Part shown: positions 1 through 10,022 of the stretch, piece by piece
Position numbering within the stretch: position 1 is the first letter of the stretch
Layout: each line of letters starts with the position of its first letter
Assembly: GCF_963678635.1 (NCBI RefSeq)
Contig: NC_087071.1
Coordinates: forward strand, 27,329,378 to 27,393,377
Direction of reading: 5' to 3'
Origin: Symsagittifera roscoffensis
Lineage: Eukaryota > Xenacoelomorpha > Acoela > Convolutidae
Length of the DNA: 64,000 nt
Program-made: the position numbers and the translations under genes
The notes under the pieces: generated by a model
Told to the model about the DNA's origin: nothing
Seen by the model: the letters and a program-made list of their open reading frames with translations, nothing else
Databases searched by the model: none

Positions 1-2735
1 CTTATTGAAATACTTTTTAAATTTATTGAACCATAAAGCGTACACCCGAAAAAAAATGTATTAATTGAAATAAAGCAAACAAATAAAATATAATTTTCAA
101 GTCTGAAAACTGTTTTTTTTTTGCTATTTCATTTTGCTCCTGAATCTTTCTGAGAAAACATAATAATAAAATGCAAGATAAGTGAACTGCAAGATTTCGA
201 AATTGAGTTTTTTCTTCAAATATTTTAATTTTTTTTCTGGATAAATGTTACCTTGATTAATTAATCAGGTCCATAGAAGATAGCACTTATTATAAAGTTT
301 TCAGCGGCGCTTCAAAAAGTTGAATTACTTTCTGCTCTTGCTCAAGTTGGTTCTCTTTCAATGATTAGTTCTCTATATTGTTGGATTATCGCACTACTTG
401 AAACAAATTTATTATATTGGTTTAACAAATTTTAAAAACTAATTTCAGAAAATCTAGTAGCAGCTAAAAAGATTTGAAGTTTTTTAACTGTTTTTCAACG
501 GTTTCCCACTCGCCTGAATAATGTGTTAACTTTGACTCCAATTCTTCTTATTCAATATTATTACGCCTAAATTAGATATTTTGACGGTTGGTTCAATCGG
601 TTGAAAATATCGGTTAACTTCTGCGAACTCAAATTAAAAATAACCATTATAATTATTAACGCCATTAAAAAAAACCGATCAGTTCGAAGTCAAAAAAGTT
701 TCAATTCAACTAGGAGGGCATCCAACTTATGGACGCTGAACTATTCAGCAGGAAGCGGGAAAGAAAAAACTTCGGGTGGTAGGAGAAAACTGATTCTAAT
801 ATTTCGAATGGCGTAAAGAATTGTAGCGAAAATATTAACTTTCATCCTAAAAAAGACCAAAAAAATGTTTGTACCATCTGAATTATATAACAGGCATCCA
901 GTTTTGCTTCAAAACACTGAAATTTTTTTTTGGAGTTTATACTTTACCCACCCATAAAAAAGGTTGGCAACGTTTTTCATCATAAGTTTTAGTTTTAGGA
1001 TTTTACTAACATTTTATTCTTTTCATGTTAATTAAAGCGAAATTCATATTGGTACACTTTTTACTGCTCAACTACGGAGAGTTCGAAAAATGTAACATTT
1101 TGCTTACTTTTTTTTCTAACTACCCGCTAAATAGAACTCAGTTATCTTGGAGTCACTGGAGGGTGTTTTAGCCAAACAAAAATTGACTGAGTTTTTCAAG
1201 TGAGTTACATAGGACGGCAGGTGCAAAGCTTTGAAAACACAAAAATCTAAGACTTCAAATTCGATTAAGGTTGTTGAGTAATTGTTGAAAAATTGAGAGA
1301 TTTCCTACATAGAATTTAATTTTTTCTTTGCCCCTTTTGGGCCGGCTTTTGGGCAGGATTTTTCAGTATGGGAAATAGTTTTATTTATTTGGATAAAACA
1401 AAAAAACCTGAAGGTTCAAAATTGTTTTTCCCGAAATAACTGGTTTTAAGCAAAGGTATGGCAATTTTTCGGCCTAAATTCTTTCCACAATTAACATGAC
1501 GCACTAGTTTTTGCAAATTTAGATCTGAGAACCTTACGCTAAAACCTTTTGTTTCAAGTTGCGATTTAAAGTTGCTAGTTTTTGTGTTTTGATTGGAAAT
1601 TAAACTCAAAATTGATCATTTTAAAACAAATTACAAAATGAGGCTCTTAAACAGCCAAATACAATCCTTGAAATATGTATAAGTTTAATTTGACATAAAC
1701 AGTTTTTTAAGTAATAATTCATTCTTTTTGGGTTTTTTATCTTAATATTTTCAGGATTTACTGGGTAGTCCGGAAAATGACCGTTTGTATCCAGACAACT
1801 TATCGGTTCTGCGAACTGCTAATTGCTTTTTTTGGCTACAAGCTAATGAATTTTTCCTGAACAAAATGTTTATCGACTCAAAATTAGGTGGTATCAAAAA
1901 ATGAAGACCTTGATGATCTGTTGTAAACTTTTCAAAAAAATTAAACTCTTAATGTTAATTTTGACAAAACTGGATTTGAGGAAAAGGTAGAGTAGAATTC
2001 ACATTTGTGAGAAGTATTCACATTAAGTAGTCCTAATTTTCTTAGGGTACACGCGAGCGCCAAATGAAAAATAATAATCATTACAAAAAGCTTGAACTTC
2101 AGTTTCTATTAATTGAAATACTTTTGGATAAGTCAGACATTTTTTAAATCAATACAATTTGCCTGTCAATTTGATTCGATTCTGCAAATGAAAAAGGTAG
2201 TAGCAGAACTGAAAGAAATCATTCGCCGCTCCGAGCTTCCTTGGATCATTATCGAATATATTGTCATAATATTGTCAGTATCTATAAAGTTACAAATATT
2301 CTATTATAATCCATGAAAAATGGATTATAATCCTAATAATTTTCCGTCAAAATAATTCATAATAATCAATTATAATTCATTAAAAATAAAGCAATCGATT
2401 TCTGTGTCAAAAGTAATGGATTATATTGGATTGCTATTTTTTTCAAAAATAATCGATTATAATGCCAATATTATCAACTTCGTGGTATGAATTTTACTAC
2501 TTTAATGGATTATACTGGGGATTATTTTTGTCTCGGGGATCCATTATAATCGATTAGAATCCATGGGCGCTCGGTGCGGGTTACATTTGCAATTGGCTAT
2601 TAGATGATTGAACTACTTCTCTAAGTAAAAATTTGAACCATCGAAAAACTTGTGCTGTGCAACTTTAAATCTAGTTGTTTTCAAACAACCAATTTTGAAA
2701 GTTATAATTTGAAAATCTGAAAGACAGGGGTTAAC
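1..2735. other. AT-rich intergenic DNA, no supported gene
   Basis: Only short open frames without domain character occur here. Between about 2300 and 2570 the sequence is enriched in variants of the words ggattataat and attataatcc on both strands, a local simple-sequence bias. I see no exon structure, RNA gene or mobile-element ends. Confidence 0.5.
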
Positions 2736-2739
2736 ATAC

Positions 2740-3140
2740 ATTTTATTTCAATTGTGTACTGCGGGAACAAAAAGTGCAATGTCTTGTGTAACTTTTTTGA
2801 AAAAAATCAAGAAGTACTACAAAGACGCAAGGTACAAGATCGATTGACATCGCAATGAGGCCTTTTGCTTAAGCTGCAAAACTTTTTTACAAAAAAATTT
2901 GAGCAGTATACAATTGTAGTTTTGATTTTTTGGGCGATGAAGAAAAACTGGTATAGTAATTTTTACAGGAATCTATCATTAAGATCTCCATGATATTCAA
3001 ATTGACCTTTGCCACATATTTACCCCCCAAATTGTCTGACCTCGTGCCTGCACCCCCCGAAAAAATAAAACAAATAAATTGCAACAACATATCCAAAAAA
3101 TGAACTATTTGCCCACTAGTCGGATGCTGTTGTTTTAAAG
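2740..3140 (+). repeat. dispersed repeat, copy A (copy B at 8750-9420)
   Basis: This stretch matches 8750-9420 in the same orientation and order. Shared blocks include the segment around agaagtactacaaagacgc, the block around caggaatctatcattaagat, and the end around catatccaaaaaatgaac. Copy A lacks the roughly 260-bp insert found in copy B at 8873-9130, so it behaves like an approximate empty site. No coding potential is seen; the nature of the repeat (segmental duplication or old transposon) is unknown. Confidence 0.6.
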
Positions 3141-3984
3141 CCAGTTTGAAGCCAGTTTTTCCTGGTATTTGGACAAATTTGTGAAACTCTTTCTAAAAAC
3201 GTTGGAATCAAGACTGAAAAGGTTTGAATACACAGGAACGAAAGGAGCTTTGCACCACTTGCGATACAAGACGAACTGAAAAGTTTTATAAGGATTTAAA
3301 AAACAAGAAAAAAAAGTTGGAAGAAACTAGGGGAACGAAAATATTCGCGGTGGTTTCTATAAAAGACAACCTTATACATAGCTAAAATTTGAGGTTCTTG
3401 TTTGGCATTTTTTTTATTTTGTTACACTGATGCGAGACGAATAAAGTTATATCAAAAAATTGACTTTGTCCGTAACCGTAGTTGCTTCTCTGCTAAAATA
3501 AGTGGGAAGAGAAAATTTTTTGGAACTTCAGGCAAGAAAACTATTCAAAAATTTTTCTGCAAAAGGAGATCGTGGCCGCTAACAAAGAAAGGATTCCTAT
3601 AACCAAGATTTCTCGATTGAGCAGCTAACCTGGGAATTGGCAAGGTAATTTTCGAGTTTCAAAACACGATCAAATTTTCAAATTTTTTCTTTGCTTGAAG
3701 GCCATATTTTTTGGAAAAAAATGAGCCTTGTTAAATATAAAAGTAGGTGTTTTGAATAAACCTATGATATCAGATTTGGCAGAAAAGTCCAAAACACTGT
3801 CAACAAAAAAAATTGACAGGTCTGAAAATCACAGCTTTACTGCCAAAAATAGTCGTTAAGCAGAAAAAAATCATGCAGCCTGTTTTTTCATTGAGATCAA
3901 AAACTCAGATAGATTTGGAATGGTAATTTTCCAGACCAATCAAAAAATTAAAAAATATTGTTAAAAAATTAAAATTTTAACTTT

Positions 3985-4184
3985 TCCTAGGGCCATAAAT
4001 TTTGACAAAAAAAATCGCGTTTTTTCGGGAGCGCGCTCCCCCTCAAAGTTAGTATATATTGGTGCCAAAGGCGCCTTTAGAAAAGTTTTAGGATCTGTCG
4101 GCCAAAATTGATTTCTTAAAAAGTACCAAATGGGGGAACCTTTGCGTCAGCAGGGGGTCGAATCCCCCCCTAAATCCGCCCCTG
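3985..4184 (-). repeat. CAGGGGCGGATTTAGG-type non-autonomous repeat, minus-strand copy
   Basis: Read on the minus strand from 4184, it begins caggggcggatttagg and continues with a C-rich block, a constant-style block ending tactttttaagaaatc, ggccgac, a ggcgcc element, and gggggagcgcg followed by an aacgcg block. The same series of blocks in the same order is seen at 8873-9130, and the later blocks also at 5653-6151. The starting word resembles terminal inverted repeats of hAT-like elements; no matching opposite terminus or 8-bp target duplication was found, so the class is inferred. Confidence 0.5.
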
Positions 4185-4798
4185 TTTCGTAATGATAAAA
4201 ACTTTAAATACTTAAATTTCCTCTGAAACTACAATGAACAAGATACCATGATACTTGCTTACAGCAAAAGAAAAATCTGCTTTGTGGCAACTAAGCCGAC
4301 AAAACTTGAGCAGAAAAATGAAAGTCGAACAAATCAGTTTTTACCGAAAAATAATTTTCAATTGCACACCTACTAAAAACAAAACAAAAATAATGGTCGG
4401 AACAAAAAGTTTGCAGATTAAAACACCGTATTAAGTCTAGACACCGTGATAAGTCTTCTTTTTTTACAAACCTACTTACAGCTGCTAATTTGGTTCCTCG
4501 AAAACTGATATCACAATAAAAACGTTCATGGAATTCGTTCAAATTTTTGAAGAAAAGACTAAATTCAGCGAGCTCAGCTCGTTGTATGTATCTTTTAAAG
4601 TGACTTAAAGGACTGGAGAAAAAGTTAGTGAAGAATCATTTGATAAGCTATTTAAGCAATTTGTAGCAATTTATAGTAATTGATCAAGGTGGTTTCTCGT
4701 GTTAGATAGTTTGCTTACAGTTCAACAAGTTTTCGATCTTGATAATTAACATTTTAACATGTTAAATTTTGTCTGAATGTATCTCGTCAAAAGTTTCG

Positions 4799-5632
4799 TC
4801 AAAGGTTTTCTAGAATTTCGACTCTGATTCGGATGCCATAGTTTATATGCCATCCTAGACGTGGTTTCAGAAATGTGTCCCATTTCATGAAAGTATCAAA
4901 ACCGAAAGCTGAGTTAATATTGTTGAAGAAACAAGGTTGTTTGGCGCTTGGTTCTGTGAATGTTTTCCCAGACTGATTTATAATATGTAGTTTAAATCTC
5001 AATTTAACTTCCCAATTCACGTCTTCTCTGTACCGAGGGGAAACCCCTAGAAAAATGGCCAAATAGGAAGTTCCTTTGAATAACGAATTACGAACTTCTG
5101 CTCGCAAATTGAATTTACCATATCGATGATAAGAAGACACCCTGGGCAACCTTTTGATCGACATGATGTCGGCAAAGTTTTCTTCGAAAGTAAACACAAC
5201 TTTTTCGGCGACCAAGTTTTGTAATAAATTACTTTTCGAAATGGAAAGCATTTCATCATTAATAACTCCTCCTCCGTTGACCACAGTTTCTAACGATTGT
5301 TTCATGTCAACTATGCGCCTCAAACTTTTCTTCAGAATGGTTATTTCGGAGGTCTGTTTCTCACATTCTTCCAGCTTTCGTTTCAAACCAGTTATCGTTT
5401 CCTGGTTTTGTTCCAATTGTCTTTCAATTTCTTCAAGTTTCTGGTCAGCAGCTGGTACTTTGTTCAGAATTAGAGCAGCTCGTTGTTTCATGTATGCTTT
5501 GAAACTCTCGAAACTGTGACTGGAATGATTAGTTTCCATGCATTCAACGCACACTCCTTTGCAGCACTCTCGACACCACAGGCTGATTGAGTTCTTCTTG
5601 TGGAGTTCACATTTTATTCCAATATACGCCAT
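4799..5632 (-). CDS. B-box zinc finger / coiled-coil / MATH domain protein (TRIM37-like, without RING)
   Basis: A 277-residue intronless frame. Residues 8-39 form a B-box type 2 zinc finger with ligands C8, H11, C20, C23, C28, C31, H36 and H39 in the expected spacing. Residues about 55-125 are a heptad-rich coiled coil (KLEEIERQLEQNQ, LKRKLEECEKQ). The last 75-90 residues, from about NWEVKLRFKLHI to the end, have the beta-strand pattern of a MATH/TRAF-C domain. B-box plus coiled coil plus MATH is the TRIM37 arrangement, but no RING precedes it: the ATG at 5632 lies only 20 bp from a repeat, so an upstream RING exon or a retrocopy origin are both possible. In this family the MATH domain recruits partners and the RING gives ubiquitin ligase activity; without RING it may be an adaptor. 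The frame is uninterrupted, suggesting it is functional or recent. Confidence 0.75.
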   Translation of the reverse strand: MAYIGIKCELHKKNSISLWCRECCKGVCVECMETNHSSHSFESFKAYMKQRAALILNKVPAADQKLEEIERQLEQNQETITGLKRKLEECEKQTSEITILKKSLRRIVDMKQSLETVVNGGGVINDEMLSISKSNLLQNLVAEKVVFTFEENFADIMSIKRLPRVSSYHRYGKFNLRAEVRNSLFKGTSYLAIFLGVSPRYREDVNWEVKLRFKLHIINQSGKTFTEPSAKQPCFFNNINSAFGFDTFMKWDTFLKPRLGWHINYGIRIRVEILENL

Positions 5633-5652
5633 GCCGCAAAACCTCCTAAAAT

Positions 5653-6151
5653 CAGAGGCAGATTTAGAAAAGCTTTATGGTCAGTCAGCCAAAAAGGGAA
5701 ATCTCAAAATAGCACAAAGGGGGGACCCTTTGGGTCGGCATGGGGTCGAATCCCCCCCTCCCTTCAGGGATTCGACCCCATGCCGACACAAAGGGTCCCC
5801 CCTTTGTGCTATTTTGAGTTTTTCTAAAATATACGGCGCCAAAATATACTAATTTTAAGGGAGGAGTGCGCACCGAAAAAACGCGATTTTTTGGTCTAAA
5901 TTTTCCAAAAATTGCCTCAAAACGCATTTCTTTCGCATTTTTTCAAAAATTACCTGCGGCGTCAAAATTTGGTCAAAACGGGGTCTTCATAGTGATTTGG
6001 GAGAGCTCAGAAAATCACATTTGTCGATCTAAAAAAAAGTCGACAAAATTTTCGAAAATTTTTGTTGAAATATTCCAGTAGTGCTAGAGGAGCGTGCAAA
6101 CGCCTCAGTTTTTTCTAAATTTTGCTCAAAAAACTCTTAGCCACGCCAATG
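5653..6151 (+). repeat. CAGGGGCGGATTTAGG-family repeat, hairpin-bearing copy
   Basis: It starts cagaggcagatttag, a diverged form of the family's terminal word, and ends near agccacgccaatg, whose complement also resembles a hAT-type terminus. Internal blocks (ggcgcc followed by atatactaattt, then a gaaaaaacgcgatttttt block) match 3985-4184 and 8873-9130. The element begins 20 bp upstream of the start codon of the divergently read B-box/MATH gene, so it probably occupies that gene's 5' UTR or promoter. No clear target duplication flanks it. Confidence 0.45.
5703..5818. repeat. near-perfect palindrome, 51-bp arms, 14-bp spacer
   Basis: Left arm 5703-5753 and right arm 5768-5818 are reverse complements with one mismatch (gggtcgg against gtgtcgg). 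The arms contain agcacaaaggggggaccc and catggggtcgaatcc. The other family copies carry only one version of this block, so the palindrome probably formed by inverted duplication inside the repeat. Confidence 0.85.
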
Positions 6152-6557
6152 GATCATGTATTATCATCAAAACAAAAAAAAATATTCAAAATAGTCAAAA
6201 AGTGCGTAAATTGATTCAGTTGAACAGAAGTAGTTAGCTGATTGTTTTTGAAAATCGTGATTAGCCATGTGACTATGTAAAAAATCTAATAATTTCGCTT
6301 ATGATCTTTTAGAAAAAGCATCTTACCTTTTAAGCAGTTGATGGCTTCAAAGTACACGTGTTGTTGAGATTATCAGTAACTGCTAAATTACTTAATTTGA
6401 TACGTTAACTATACCACAATTATTTTAAAACTTGTTGTCGCGTTTCAAAAAGACAGTTTAAACAGAACGCTTGAATCAGAAACAAACGCTCAACATAATA
6501 AAAAATACAACAAAGTCTATTTTTTAAGGCACGTATCAAATAAGTAAAAAACAACTA

Positions 6558-6801
6558 CAGTGCTGATTTAAATTATCCGGAGAAAGCGAACAAAACTTGA
6601 ACTTTTAAACGCGTTTTTCTCCAATTTGGGTTAGGATGAGACGAAAAGTGAAGAGAACAAAAGCAGCTTAGAATTTCACCAAAATTACTATGGTGCACAT
6701 TTTTTCCCGAAATTCTCAACCAAAATTTTACCCCAGAAGTTGGTCATTTAGGCTTCTTTCAATTAACCAACATTTACGTCGAAAAAACTTTGTTAAATGA
6801 T

Positions 6802-6865
<64 letters not shown>

Positions 6866-7287
6866 AAGAAGCTTCTTACACAGCCCAACAAAGCTCAGGA
6901 AGGGTTAAGCGTCCAAAAACCTGTAAAAGAGAAAAATTTTTTGCTTGATGTTTTGAATAATTTACTCAAATTTTGGGAGATTTAACTTTTCTGGAACCTT
7001 GTTGGACTGTGTAAGAGGCTTCTTGTGATATATATTTCACATCAATTAACAAAGTAGTTTCAGCGTAACTTTTGATTAATCAAAAAAAGCCAAAATGACT
7101 GACTTCTGGGGTAAGATTTTGGTTGAGAACTTCCGCAGATAAAATTGCACTATATCAATTCTGATAAAATTCTAAGCAAATTTTGTTCTCTTCTTTTTTT
7201 GTCTAATCTTAACCCAATTTGGGATAAACATGGAGATAAACGTTTGAAAGTTCCAGTTTTGTTCATTTTGTCCGGATAATTAGCAAG
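6558..7287. mobile_element. foldback MITE with long inverted arms, Tc1/mariner-like ends
   Basis: About 300 bp at the left (6558-6895) is repeated in inverted orientation at the right (6998-7287), both arms carrying attatccgg, aattgggttaag/agg, ttctcaaccaaaat, taccccagaagt and cacaagaagc. The left end reads ta|cagtgctgattt and the right end, on the minus strand, ta|cttgctaattatccgg, so TA dinucleotides abut both ends. That and the CAGTGCT...ATCCGG terminus suggest a Tc1/mariner-related foldback element. There is no transposase frame; the centre (about 6896-6997) is short. Confidence 0.6.
6805..6862. repeat. (AT)29 microsatellite
   Basis: An uninterrupted AT dinucleotide run inside the left arm of the foldback element. 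The right arm has only a few AT repeats at the matching position (7028-7037), so the run expanded after the element inserted. Confidence 0.95.
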
Positions 7288-8749
7288 TAGCAGCGAATGT
7301 TCCCACCATATTCTAAAAAAATAGAGAAGGACTATTTCTTCAAGTTAGTGTCGTGATTAGTAGGTGGAGTGATTTCAAACCTATAAGATCGCGTAGAGAA
7401 TTAGTGAATACGGCATGATGGACAAAACTTGTATTCAAAAAATGAATACCAAACAAAAAATGGAAACAAAAATAAAATTTTTTAGTTTTTTTTTTAAATT
7501 TTTTGTACAATTGGTTTAATTGGTTTTATGAAAATTTTTGTTGTCAATAAAGCGATGATAGAAACATCCAAAACTAGTTTTCCCGATAGCAAATCAAGTT
7601 TTGCAAACCAAAAAATTATTTTAACAAACTGTTAATTTCTCTATAACAAACGTTAGTCGATCGCGTTTGTCGCTCGAAATTGAAATTATTGTCAAAACTC
7701 ATACAATTTTTCTCGGCACTGGGAGATCTTTTTGAACGCATTAAAGTATCGCTTGAATCACGACTGAAATGTCTTTAATGTGATATTCCTCTGAGTTCTC
7801 TCTGATGATTTTTTGTGATAGCTGATTTTGCATTAAAAAAAAGATATAAAACTAAAACACACCCGAAAACAAACTTCCTCCCCATTTTCAATGGTCGGGA
7901 CAGTAATAAAGCTATTTTCTTGTTATGCTTTTGTTGCACCTGAAAAACCTATTTGAAATATATTTTAAATCTTGTTTTCTTAGAATCTTTCACATTTCAG
8001 TTTTCCAGTTTGACTTGTATGGTTATTAACTCAAACCTTTTTAAAAATTTGGACTTTTCTACAAAGTTTAAATTCAAAATATTTAAATTTTTAACTATAG
8101 AGTTTTCAAATTTCTCAATGTTTTTTATTCTCTTTTTTGATTCGGTTTATTTTTCGAAAGAAGTTGATTTATATCTAGGTTTATTTTTAGCTTATCATAA
8201 TCTAGCCATTTAGTGACACCAACCAGAGCTTTTTGACAACTTTTTTGTTATAGTTTTCTGTAGTCTGTACTGCAGTATCATCAACAAAAAAATTATCATG
8301 GTACAGTTAACATTATTGACCAAGACAGTGAACAAAAAATAACCGAATATAAAATTTTTAGGTGCATCAAAATTGACTAACTGGGTGCTATTTCGATTAC
8401 CAAAGTATTTTGAGTTTATTTGACAAATAAGACTATTATTTCAAAAACTGGTCCTTGAATCCCATAATGGTAATTATTTCAATTAAAGATCACAGTACAA
8501 AAAGCTTTGCACATATCCAACACTGCCTTTTGAGTAAAATTTGAAGGAAAATCCCACTGGTAACAATTTTTGTCGATTGAAAAAAATTATAGCATCATTT
8601 GTTATACTTTTTCTTCTGATCCCGTGGCGCGCATTGCTCAGAGTTTTTTTGCCAAGGTTTTTGTCAGCCTGGTATATAATGATCTCTCCAATTCTGACAG
8701 ACAAGAAAACCTAATTTTGGTTTTACCTAAATAAGCAAGGGTTAAATTA
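7288..8749. other. AT-rich DNA, nothing recognised
   Basis: Short low-complexity open frames only (for example a Phe/Leu-rich frame at 7953-8213). No splice-consistent exon, RNA gene or repeat boundary was found. Confidence 0.5.
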
Positions 8750-9420
8750 ATTTTTATTTCAATAGCGGGTTGCGTGAACAAAACAAGTAATTTTTTGCAC
8801 AAAGCCAAGAAGTACTACAAAGACGCAAGGTACAAAATCGATTGACATCACATTGAGGCCTGTTGTTCAAGCCAGGGGCGGATTTAGGGGGGTGGGGTGG
8901 GGTGTTGGGCAGACCTCTCCCCCCCCATTCCCCCCCCCCCCCGCCCCTCAGGGATTGGGCTCCCTGCCGACCAAAAGGGTCCCCCTTTGATACTTTTTAA
9001 GAAATCCATTTTTGGCCGACCGACTCAAAAAGTTTTTTAAAAGCGTCTTCGGCGCCAATTTATTCTAATTTCAGGGGGAGCGCGAGCCAAAAAAAACGCA
9101 ATTTTTTTTGTCAAAATTTCTCTAAAAAATGCTCAAAAAGTTTAGAGCAATATTCAATTGTAATTTTGTTTTTTGGGCAATGAAATAAAAAAAAAAGGAG
9201 GTAAATCACTTTGCACCGTTGCAGTCAAATCATTTCACAGGAATCTATCATTAAGATCTCCATGATACTCAAATTGACCTTTGCCACATCCCCCCCCCCA
9301 AAGTGTCTGACCTCAAGCCCCCACCCCAAAAAAACGACACAAAAATTGCAAAAACATATCCAAAAAATGAACAATCTAAACTATTTGCCCAACCAACCGG
9401 ATGTTGTTGTTTAAAATGCA
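8750..9420 (+). repeat. dispersed repeat, copy B, interrupted by a family repeat
   Basis: Matches copy A (2740-3140) on both sides of an insert: the left part ends near cattgaggcctgttgttcaa and the right part resumes near ttcaattgtaattttg. The right part has extra A-rich and C-rich runs relative to copy A. Confidence 0.6.
8873..9130 (+). repeat. CAGGGGCGGATTTAGG-family repeat inserted in copy B
   Basis: Begins exactly at caggggcggatttagg where copy A has no counterpart, followed by a long G/C homopolymer-rich stretch, the ccgaccaaaagggtcccc block, tactttttaagaaatc, ggcgcc and gggggagcgcg. The 3' terminus is not clear; it lies within the A/T-rich stretch up to about 9130. Confidence 0.55.
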
Positions 9421-10022
9421 GTTAATAATCATAATAATAAATTGTTTCCAAACGATATCTAGTTACAAAGTTATTTCTAAACATTTATAAATACAAATTA
9501 GAATCGTTTGGGAGAACACCATTAAGCCAACAAGGCCCATTTTCAGGCGTCTCATTAAGCGGAGAACGAAAAAAGTACTTAATTTCTTTGATCCAATGCA
9601 ATGGATTTTCTACCGGTAACCATTTATTAAACGTAAAACCTCTTTGTTCGCACCTTTAAACCATTCTCTATAAAAAATTATTTTAGTTTTCTCAGGTAGT
9701 CTTTCCTACCCATAACTTAGAAATCAACAGAAACAAGTTCTACTTATTGATCAATAAAACATCTCAAAGCATGCCCAGTTAAATCGTATTTCCTAGAATG
9801 TAATTCTCCAAAAATTTATGATTGAAACTATTTAATTGAAACCGAGAAGCCCCTTTCAAGAAATTGACTCAGGTGGCAAAAAATTTATTACAAAGTTGAA
9901 CATTTTTCTAATTTTAGGTGTAATTGACCCTCTGTTGAGTTTATTTCTGTTTATAGCTAACTTTTGATTTGTTTTTCGCTTTGAAAACATCACGTTCATT
10001 TCTTGTTCAGTAAAAAAATATC
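9421..10022. other. spacer before LINE remnant, nothing recognised
   Basis: No gene or repeat boundary. The LINE remnant's 3' untranslated tail may extend into this stretch, but no poly-A or short-repeat tail on the minus strand is evident. Confidence 0.4.

Noticed and set aside
4150-4175. tRNA-like B-box word gggtcgaatccc, also at 5743 and inverted at 5768
   Set aside because: No A box or cloverleaf around it; it belongs to the dispersed repeat family.
6797-6985. Plus-strand frame with a long Tyr-Ile repeat
   Set aside because: It is the translated AT microsatellite inside a foldback element, not a gene.
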